A stretch of DNA of 29,638 bases from Xanthobacter dioxanivorans. Its GTDB lineage: Bacteria; Pseudomonadota; Alphaproteobacteria; Rhizobiales; Xanthobacteraceae. Both the position numbers and the translations under genes were made by a program. Numbering within the stretch: position 1 is the stretch's first letter; the number at the start of each line of letters is the position of its first letter. The stretch covers positions 1 through 29,638 of the forward strand of contig NZ_CP063366.1 in NCBI RefSeq assembly GCF_016807805.1, given 5' to 3'. This document shows positions 14,722 through 20,377 of the stretch, piece by piece. Below the pieces are notes generated by a model. That model was given only the letters and a program-made list of their open reading frames with translations. It made no database searches and was not told the DNA's origin.

Positions 14722-14831
14722 TGGTGCGCGGCGGCGGGACTTGAACCCGCGCCCTCCCTGCCCGTAGAAGAGGAGGCCATCGCTCTCCCACGTCGCCAAC
14801 AGGGTGCTCTTTCCAGCTGAGCTACGCCGCG
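14722..14831 (-). tRNA. tRNA-like gene with a 39-nt anticodon loop region (inserted hairpin)
   Basis: Read leftward from 14831, a tRNA outline is seen. It has a 7-bp acceptor stem (CGCGGCG/CGCCGCG), U8-A9, D-arm GCTC-AGCTGGAAA-GAGC with GG, and A26. It also has a 5-bp anticodon stem CCCTG/CAGGG, a 5-nt variable loop AGGGC, and T-arm GCGGG-TTCAAGT-CCCGC. The encoded 3' end is C-ACCA. Between the anticodon-stem strands are 39 nt, not 7: TTGGCGA, then a 10-bp helix (CGTGGGAGAG with CTCTTCTACG, two G-U pairs) capped by a 10-nt loop, then GG. If the extra 32 nt were absent the loop would be TTGGCGA (anticodon GGC), but the acceptor lacks the G3-U70 of tRNA-Ala. One extra base precedes CCA. It starts 10 nt after the upstream gene's stop and is followed by TTTTT. 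Confidence 0.7.
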
Positions 14832-14841
14832 AAACTCGTCA

Positions 14842-15327
14842 TCAGCCCTCGTTGCTGTGAACCAGGCGCGGCCGCTTGCGCTGCACCCGCTCCTGCCTGT
14901 CCTTCTTGGCCTTCTCGCGCTCGGCGATCTTCTCCTGGGCGAAGGGTGTGGCGGCCTTAATCAGTCCATCGAAATTGTATTTGTTGGGGATGCTGCCGTG
15001 TTGGGTGTGGCGACGCTCCTCACGGTGCAGGAGGTTGGCCGCTTCGAGAGCGCGCATGTGCTTTTGCACGGTGCGCTTGGTGACGCCGATGGCCTTGGCG
15101 ATGGTGGCGACGGTGGGCCGGGGCAGTTCCTCCTTGCTCCACCAGTAATGTGACAGGTGGATGAGAATGTTCATGTCGATGGGGCGGAGGCCCAGGGCTT
15201 CCTGCTTCTCGATGATGATGTTCGGGATGACGTTCCATCCCGCATCCATCAGGGTCTTGGACCACTTTTTTTCATTGGTCTTGAGCGTTTCGGTCTCGGT
15301 CTTTTTAGTCGCGGCTGCGGTATCCAT
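14842..15327 (-). CDS. Winged-helix (HTH_36-like) DNA-binding protein, 161 aa
   Basis: Residues about 28-120 form a winged helix of the kind found in plasmid replication and regulator proteins. The segment WNVIPNIIIEKQEALGLRPI is followed by DMNILIHLSHYWW, the helix-turn-helix TVATIAKAIGVTKRTVQKHM, RALEAANLL and a wing (REERRHTQHG). The N-terminus is Lys/Thr/Glu-rich, and the C-terminal 40 residues form a highly charged, probably helical tail (AEREKAKKDRQERVQRKRPR). The ATG at 15327 has AGG 7 nt before it. The tRNA-like gene begins 10 nt past the stop, so both must share a transcript unless there is an internal promoter. It is a likely local regulator or accessory initiator. Confidence 0.82.
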   Translation of the reverse strand: MDTAAATKKTETETLKTNEKKWSKTLMDAGWNVIPNIIIEKQEALGLRPIDMNILIHLSHYWWSKEELPRPTVATIAKAIGVTKRTVQKHMRALEAANLLHREERRHTQHGSIPNKYNFDGLIKAATPFAQEKIAEREKAKKDRQERVQRKRPRLVHSNEG

Positions 15328-15617
15328 CTCGGTGCCTCGTGGTCGGCGTCTGAGGTGAATATCGGCGCGGAAACGTCTGGAATCAATGGAAGTAGGGGTG
15401 AACGTTTATTCGCCCGCTAGCGACTCCAGAGGCGCCCGTGGGCGAATTCTAGGCCGGGGGGCCGGGCGGCGGCCGTGACACCCAAAGAAGGACGTATCGT
15501 TAAATAGGACGACACGTCTCAACGACGAAGCGTCGCTACTACTCACAGGACGTTACGGGGGGTGGCCGAAGATTCACCCGGTCTGCCGCAGGTTTCTCGA
15601 TTTTGCCCGGCTGGGTC
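15328..15617. promoter_or_regulatory. Intergenic region with operator-like inverted repeats
   Basis: No gene seen. GACGTATCGT (15491-15500) and ACGACACGTC (15509-15518) form an inverted repeat with one mismatch around an AT-rich 8-bp centre. CGACG-AAG-CGTCG (15523-15535) follows directly. These are good candidates for an operator of the winged-helix gene or a terminator of the gene to the right. The rest is GC-rich and featureless. Confidence 0.45.
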
Positions 15618-15929
15618 CTATTCGGTGCCGGTCCTCCCACCTGGAATGACGCGGAGCGCGCCGAGGGCGGGCGGCAAGTCGGGAGGGCGTGGGGCTCCTG
15701 GCCGGAGGTCAGTGAACCGCGCACCGCATTTCGCCTGGTACTTGCGCGGCGGGCGTCGCTGCGGATCCCTCCAGGGGCATCCGTAGGCGAGGGCGTCCAG
15801 CAGCTCCTCCAGGGTGATTTCGGCGCCGTGGAGCTGGGCGAGACGGGCCAGGCGGTAGCTGCCATGCCGTTTGCACAGGGGGCAGTCCACCCGGACGACG
15901 ACATAGGGGAATTGCCAAAGCCGCTCCAT
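15618..15929 (-). CDS. Small zinc-ribbon-like protein, about 103 aa
   Basis: The protein contains VVVRVDCPLCKRHGSYRLAR, then HGAEITLEELLDALAYGCPW, and later KYQAKCGARFTDL. This gives four cysteines (16, 19, 51, 68) in a CxxC...C...C layout suited to zinc binding. I recall small uncharacterised proteins with this pattern on alphaproteobacterial mobile elements. The frame is open far upstream (to 16448), but that part translates the GC-rich hairpin array and looks non-coding. The ATG at 15929 is chosen as the first start before the conserved part, although no Shine-Dalgarno is evident; an upstream GTG (15935) is possible. Function unknown. Confidence 0.6.
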   Translation of the reverse strand: MERLWQFPYVVVRVDCPLCKRHGSYRLARLAQLHGAEITLEELLDALAYGCPWRDPQRRPPRKYQAKCGARFTDLRPGAPRPPDLPPALGALRVIPGGRTGTE

Positions 15930-16491
15930 GGGCCGCACGGGATAGAACAAAAGCGGAACATAGACAAGCGGAGGTCCCTTCCCGGAAGGCGAGGCGAGCG
16001 CGCCCCCCACATGGCGCCGTAGTGAGCCGGAGCCGACCACGGTCGCCAGTCGGGGCGGCCGTTGGCCTGCTGGGAGGCCGTAAGGCCCTAAGCGGGCCAT
16101 GCCGGGGCTTGCGGGGGCGGCAGGCGCCCCGCTGCCCGCTGGGTGGGCTATAGCCCTTAAGCGGGCAGGGGAGGGGCGGGAGGGCACCCCTCCCGCTGGC
16201 CAGGCCATGCCCTCCCGGGGTGTGGCCTGGGCACCTCGGGCGCGACAGAGCCCTGTCACTGGCGGCGGTTGGGCTGACAGTGACAGGGCGGCTTGCAGGC
16301 GCGCGCCGCCCGGGCCTGACGGCCCGAACCCCAACGCAGCAGCCACAAGCGAGCGGACCAGGCGCCCCCCGTCAGGCAGGGCAGGACCGCGCCGGGATAA
16401 ATGCCCGACGCGTGCCACACGGGCCGCGTCATCGATGACAGGTGACATCTGCGGGCAACAGCCCGCGCAACATTGGAAAGGAACCCTGACG
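15930..16491. other. Gene-free GC-rich region with an array of perfect hairpins
   Basis: In about 160 bp there are four strong inverted repeats in succession. The first is GCCCGCT/AGCGGGC (16134-16166) enclosing the palindrome GGGCTATAGCCC (16145-16156). The second is GCGGGAGGG-cac-CCCTCCCGC (16176-16196), and the third CCAGGCCA/TGGCCTGG (16200-16230). The last is GCCCTGTCACTG/CAGTGACAGGGC (16250-16289, 12 bp, 16-nt loop). Open frames here are low-complexity. The region lies beside the tyrosine recombinase gene, so it may hold recombination sites, a single-strand origin or a structured RNA. None of these is demonstrated. Confidence 0.6.
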
Positions 16492-16599
16492 ATGCGCGAG
16501 CATCACGACACCGGCGGCCGCGAGCGCGGCGCCACCCCCTGGACAGAACCGCACGGCCCACGGGCACGGCACAGGAGAGCACATGGGTGCGAACGATGA
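16492..16599 (+). CDS. Possible 35-aa small ORF
   Basis: The ATG at 16492 is preceded by AAAGGAA about 9 nt upstream. The predicted peptide starts MREHHDTGGRERGATPW and is rich in His and Arg. The reading frame extends further upstream through the hairpin array without a good start. It could be a small protein or leader peptide ahead of the recombinase, or chance; nothing is recognised. Confidence 0.25.
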   Translation: MREHHDTGGRERGATPWTEPHGPRARHRRAHGCER

Positions 16600-16630
16600 A
16601 GAACATGACGACGAGCGAGCGAACGGCTGA
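16583..16630 (+). CDS. Possible 15-aa leader peptide with strong ribosome site
   Basis: ACAGGAGAGCAC immediately precedes the ATG, an excellent Shine-Dalgarno with 5-nt spacing. The frame encodes MGANDEEHDDERANG and stops. It overlaps the end of the 35-aa ORF in another frame and lies about 175 bp before the recombinase start. Very short, acidic, unrecognised; listed because the ribosome site is better than those of several real genes here. Confidence 0.25.
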   Translation: MGANDEEHDDERANG

Positions 16631-16805
16631 AAGGACGCGGCCACGCCGCTGAGAGCATGGAAGGCTTGTAGGCAAAAGGAACGGACGAAACGGACTTAGC
16701 TGGTCTCAAGTACCCCGGCCCTTGGCGTCTTCGGACGCGCCACCTGGCACCCGCGAGCGGGACAGGTGGAGGCCATGAACACTAACCACAACGATTGTAT
16801 GATGA
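16600..16805. other. Leader region before the recombinase gene
   Basis: No other gene seen. AGGTGGAGG lies 2 nt before an ATG at 16774 in a different frame from the recombinase (start MNTNHNDCMM). That frame runs out of the conserved protein, so either it is a short leader coupled to the recombinase ATG at 16806, or a base is missing between them and the recombinase has a longer N-terminus. Confidence 0.4.
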
Positions 16806-17698
16806 ATGGACGACCTGAGTTTTTCCCTCAAAGCCCTCACTCAGCGGGTGGCGGATGGGTCCTTTGCGACCCGCGCCAACCGGCACCGGGGCTTGCAGGC
16901 AATGGCGGGGGAGCTGCGGCAGCTGGGGTTCCGGCTCCCGGCGGCCACCTCCCTGAAGCCGAAGCATATTGAGGCCCTGGTGGGCCACTGGAAGGCCGAG
17001 GGCGTGACGGATGCCACCATACGCAACCGGCTGGGCTGGGCCAGGTGGTGGGCGGAGCAGATCAACAAGCCGGGCCTGGTGCCCGCCACGAACGAGCGGT
17101 TCGGCCTGGCCGAGCGCACCCCGTACCAGGGCAGCAAGGCCCGCAAGGCGGACGCGGCCACCCTGGCCAAGGTGAAAGACGAGCGGATCAAGCTGGCGCT
17201 CCAGCTGGAAGCGGCCTTCGGCCTGCGCCGCGAGGAGGCTCTGAAGTTCCGGCCGCAGGTCAGTGACCGGGGGCGATATCTCGCTTTGGTCCCGTCCACC
17301 ACCAAGGGCGGGCGCTATCGGGAAATCCCCCTGACCCACCCCGGCAGCGCGAGCTGCTGGAGGAGGTGCGCCGCGTCGCCGGCGACGGCTCCCTGGTGCC
17401 GGTCGGCATGACGTATCGGGACTACCTGCAACGCTACAAGCACCAGACCCGGGCGGCGGGCCTGGGCCAGGCCCACGGCCTGCGCCACGGTTATGCGCAA
17501 TGGCGGTACAAGGTCCTGACCGGCTGGGATTGCCCGGCCCGGGGCGGCCCCACCATCGAGCGCATGACGGCCGACCAGGAGCGCCGGGACCGGGCGGTGC
17601 GCCTGGCGATCTCCCGCGAGCTGGGCCACGGCCGCCTTGCCGTGGTGGACACCTACCTGGGCCGCCGCCGGGCGCCGAAGGAAGGGCGCGCGGCATGA
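16806..17698 (+). CDS. Tyrosine recombinase/integrase (Phage_int_SAM_2 + Integrase_1 type), frameshift at 17339-17342
   Basis: The first frame (16806 to about 17340) has MDDLSFSLKAL, then DGSFATRANR, TSLKPKHIEALVGHWKAEG, RWWAEQI and the active-site arginine block AAFGLRREEALKF. The second frame (about 17341-17698) continues with RRVAGDGSLVPVGMTYRDYL, the H-x-x-R box HGLRHGYAQ, and ISRELGHGRLAVVDTYLGRR with His and the nucleophile Tyr. One extra C in the run CCCC at 17339-17342 would join them as THPRQRELLEEVRRVAG, giving about 297 aa with a complete R-H-R-H-Y set. This region is read only once and other homopolymers in the contig are short, so a sequencing error is the likeliest cause. It probably catalyses site-specific integration or plasmid resolution. 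Confidence 0.85.
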
Positions 17699-18006
17699 TC
17701 GCACCCCGCAAATCCTCCGCCATGCTCGAACGGGCGCGGCAATCCACGCAGGACGGCCGGGAACAGGCCGCGCGCGAACTGCTGGAATGGGAAAAGGTGG
17801 AGGGCGCCATTCGGGAGGCGGCGGGCAAGGGGTTTGACCACGTGAACCTGGCCCCCGCTTTGCCCATCAACATCCGCGACACGGAGACCGGCCGAACGGC
17901 CATGGAAAGACTGACCCGCCTCGGCTTTTCGGCAAGCTGGGACTCGCGACCAGGACCACACCCCGGGACGCATTTCTATGTGCTGTCCATTAGCTGGACG
18001 ACCTAG
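17695..18006 (+). CDS. Unknown 103-aa protein coupled to the recombinase
   Basis: The ATG at 17695 overlaps the recombinase stop (ATGA). The N-terminal half is helical and charged (SAMLERARQSTQDGREQAAR, then ELLEWEKVEGAIREAA). The C-terminal half looks like alternating strands and helices (DHVNLAPALPINIRD, TAMERLTRLGFSASWDSRPG, HFYVLSISWTT). I do not recognise the family. Strict coupling suggests an accessory factor of the recombinase, such as a directionality or binding protein, but there is no obvious DNA-binding motif. It ends 20 bp from the convergent relaxase gene. Confidence 0.7.
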   Translation: MIAPRKSSAMLERARQSTQDGREQAARELLEWEKVEGAIREAAGKGFDHVNLAPALPINIRDTETGRTAMERLTRLGFSASWDSRPGPHPGTHFYVLSISWTT

Positions 18007-18026
18007 CAGCGGTACGGTGACCATAC

Positions 18027-19859
18027 CTACGGCTGAAACTCCTTGTCCTTCTTAGGCACAACTGTCTTTGCGGCCATCTGCTGGGGAGTGACGGCCGGAG
18101 TTGGGGCGGAACCTGACGTTATTGGCGCGGGCGCGGCAGGCGTGGCTTGGATACCAGGAGCCCGATTTGGTTGCGTCGCCATGTGCGGCGCTCGTTGGGC
18201 TTGCGGGGTTGGCGGTGTCGCTGATGGCGCTTTCTGCGGCAGAGGCTGCGCCACTACGTGCGGAGCGCGATGGGGTTCCGGAGGCCGGATAGATGGAGAT
18301 TGAGCAGGTGCGGCAGGTTCCCGCGCCACATGAGGCGCGCGCTCTGTTGAGGGCGCCGCTGCGGCGGTTCGTTGCCGATCTAAGGAAGTGTCATAGGCCG
18401 CCTTAGCGATATTTAAACGCTTCTGCGCCTCTCGGTGATCGCGAACAGCATCAGGCAGATCTCTACGCGCCAGCCAGGAGTCCTTCCTCCTCTCAGAAGC
18501 TCCTGATTTGAAAAAATCCTTTGACATAAGGCTTCCTGGACGTCTGCCAAATTCATTTTTTCTTTCGTTATTACGTAATAAATTGTAAAATTTATCGTCA
18601 CTATTATGCTTTGAAAAATTGTTCATTTTTCTTTCTGCTTCTATCGGATCTAAAAAAGATCTTTTCATCAATTGATCGTAGCTAGACTTCGCTTTATCGG
18701 CATTAACTTGAGCATTTACCAGTTCGAATCTATGCCTTCTTAGAATATCATCTTCTATAGACATCGATTTTTCCTTGTCAAAAGAGAGTAACTGCCCTAT
18801 TTCTACACCATGATAGAGTGGATTGACCGTTGGTTGTATGCTTCGGGCGAAGCCATCGGCCGCTTCATCTTGCGCCTTCCGTCCTGCAACCCCATTCGAC
18901 GTTGGCTGGAAGACGGTTGGGCGGAAATTGACGCTAAACGAGCCGCTTGGGACGCTGAGTGTGTCCGATATCGGGAGGAGATGCGAGCCAGCACCTATTC
19001 CCTGCTTCTGCGGGGTTTGGAGCACAACGACACCACCACTGTCCATTGACGGCTCAGGATGATGAATTCTGCGCAATGCTCCCAACTCCCGCTGCTGCTG
19101 ATCTGCGTCGACCGCAGCCCAAAAATCGCTAGCCCCCTCCCTTACCATGCGATTGTATCCGGGCCGGGAGCGTGACCCGTCGATCTGGGGGTAATTGATC
19201 CGCCGCGTGCGGGTCCGGCACTTAGCCATATTGCGAGCGGCGCGCTCACGCGAAACCGGCCGGGCGCCACGCCCCTCCATCGCTCGGGCCTTCGGGCCTT
19301 CGTGAATGGTAGGTGCCCGGTCGATGCCCTGGGCTTTCAGAGTACGATGGTCGATGCGCTCTTGCCGCCCGGCGAGCTCAAGGGCGGCATTCGCGTGGCG
19401 CTCCCACGCGAGACGCAGGCGCTGGGTCGAGCCATGCTCGCTCATGCCCATTACCCGCTTGCCCGTCTCCGGATCACGGTCCCGGATGATCAGGTGACAA
19501 TGGGGATTGCTCTCGTCCTTGCCCTTATCGTGATAGGCCGCCAGCCAGGGCGCTTTCCCCATTGTCACATCCTCGGCGAAGGACCGCACAAGCTGCACTC
19601 GTTGCGCAGCATTGAGCTCACGTGGAAGCGCAAGCGTGACCTTGTCGATGATGCGTGCATTCGCGCGTGACGTGTCTTCTGCCTGGCACAACCAGTCGAT
19701 GACGGATGCGGGCGCAACCGGCATCCTGGCCCCCTCCAGGCGGCTCATGGCACCAGGACGAGTGACATATCGGGCGTGAGCGGCGGCGGTATATGGCTGC
19801 CGTTGAGTAGATTTGCCGACTGCGCTGTGGTGGAGGCTGTAGATGGCCACCAGCGTCAT
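18027..19859 (-). CDS. mobA: MOBQ (MobA/MobL) relaxase, 610 aa, complete copy
   Basis: The relaxase domain (about 1-240) begins MTLVAIYSLHHSAVGKSTQR. It carries the candidate catalytic Tyr31 (AHARYVTR) and the metal-binding motif HDKGKDESNPHCHLIIRDR (His110, His120, His122), the pattern of MobA/MobL proteins of IncQ-like plasmids. It would nick the oriT 20 bp upstream and pilot the strand. Residues about 366-520 are charged, helical and encoded by clearly AT-richer DNA. The last ~90 residues are Pro/Ala-rich with RAPH-type repeats. The start at 19859 matches the family N-terminus; the frame extends 38 codons upstream through the oriT, which is unlikely to be translated. An internal ATG at 18764 with AAGGA before it could give a separate 245-aa C-terminal product. 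Confidence 0.88.
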   Translation of the reverse strand: MTLVAIYSLHHSAVGKSTQRQPYTAAAHARYVTRPGAMSRLEGARMPVAPASVIDWLCQAEDTSRANARIIDKVTLALPRELNAAQRVQLVRSFAEDVTMGKAPWLAAYHDKGKDESNPHCHLIIRDRDPETGKRVMGMSEHGSTQRLRLAWERHANAALELAGRQERIDHRTLKAQGIDRAPTIHEGPKARAMEGRGARPVSRERAARNMAKCRTRTRRINYPQIDGSRSRPGYNRMVREGASDFWAAVDADQQQRELGALRRIHHPEPSMDSGGVVVLQTPQKQGIGAGSHLLPISDTLSVPSGSFSVNFRPTVFQPTSNGVAGRKAQDEAADGFARSIQPTVNPLYHGVEIGQLLSFDKEKSMSIEDDILRRHRFELVNAQVNADKAKSSYDQLMKRSFLDPIEAERKMNNFSKHNSDDKFYNLLRNNERKNEFGRRPGSLMSKDFFKSGASERRKDSWLARRDLPDAVRDHREAQKRLNIAKAAYDTSLDRQRTAAAAPSTERAPHVAREPAAPAQSPSIRPPEPHRAPHVVAQPLPQKAPSATPPTPQAQRAPHMATQPNRAPGIQATPAAPAPITSGSAPTPAVTPQQMAAKTVVPKKDKEFQP

Positions 19860-19876
19860 TCCCCGTCGAGTGGTCA

Positions 19877-19910
19877 CAGGGTTTGCTACGCAAACCCATA
19901 AGTGCGCTCT
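19877..19910 (+). other. oriT: Origin of transfer, MOBQ type, copy 2
   Basis: Same site as 1012-1045: inverted repeat GGGTTTGC-tac-GCAAACCC at 19879-19897, then ATAAGTGCG with the expected nick after 19906. Both copies are identical here. Confidence 0.82.
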
Positions 19911-20147
19911 ACCTCTGGTTGGCACCATAAAATGCCCGCACGGTCGCCCGCAAGCCCCCAGTCTGAACGACAACTAGCACCCCCGTTGGACATCTCCGCA
20001 CAGCGCCCAATGCCAAGGCCGGCCACTCATCCGGGGGACATCACGTCAACTTAGTTGCAATTCGTGAACCGTGCACTTGCACAAGCTTCTTGCGCAGGGG
20101 AATGGTGGCGATCTAGCTAGCCCGGTTGCAACGGGAGGTAGGGGCGC

Positions 20148-20360
20148 ATGTTCAAGCTTCTTATGGGGTGCTTCCTGATCGTCGTCGGCGCGATAGTCTC
20201 GTTTATCCCGCCGTTCATTTTCGGTATCCCGATCTTGATCATGGCGGGGGGCATGATCATGACGGGCCTCGGAAAGACGACAGTTCAAGCCGCCAAAGGC
20301 GGCGCTGCGGTCGCCCGCTATGTGAAAGACCGCCGCGACGAAAAGAACGCCGGTCTTTGA
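20148..20360 (+). CDS. Small two-helix membrane protein of the transfer operon, copy 2
   Basis: Identical to 1281-1493. It has a 70-aa length, two hydrophobic segments, a basic tail and a Shine-Dalgarno GGGAGGT 8 nt before the ATG, and it ends 17 nt before the coupling protein. Family unknown; a role next to the coupling protein is inferred. Confidence 0.7.
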   Translation: MFKLLMGCFLIVVGAIVSFIPPFIFGIPILIMAGGMIMTGLGKTTVQAAKGGAAVARYVKDRRDEKNAGL

Positions 20361-20377
20361 TCAGCGGATGAAATGTC

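Noticed and set aside
14528..14791. 87-aa minus-strand frame overlapping the tRNA-like gene
   Set aside because: It crosses the T-arm and acceptor of the tRNA-like structure and the start of the 211-aa gene, and shows no protein-like pattern.
15618..16448. 276-aa minus-strand frame
   Set aside because: The N-terminal 170 residues translate the GC-rich hairpin array and are low-complexity. Only the last ~103 codons look like a protein.
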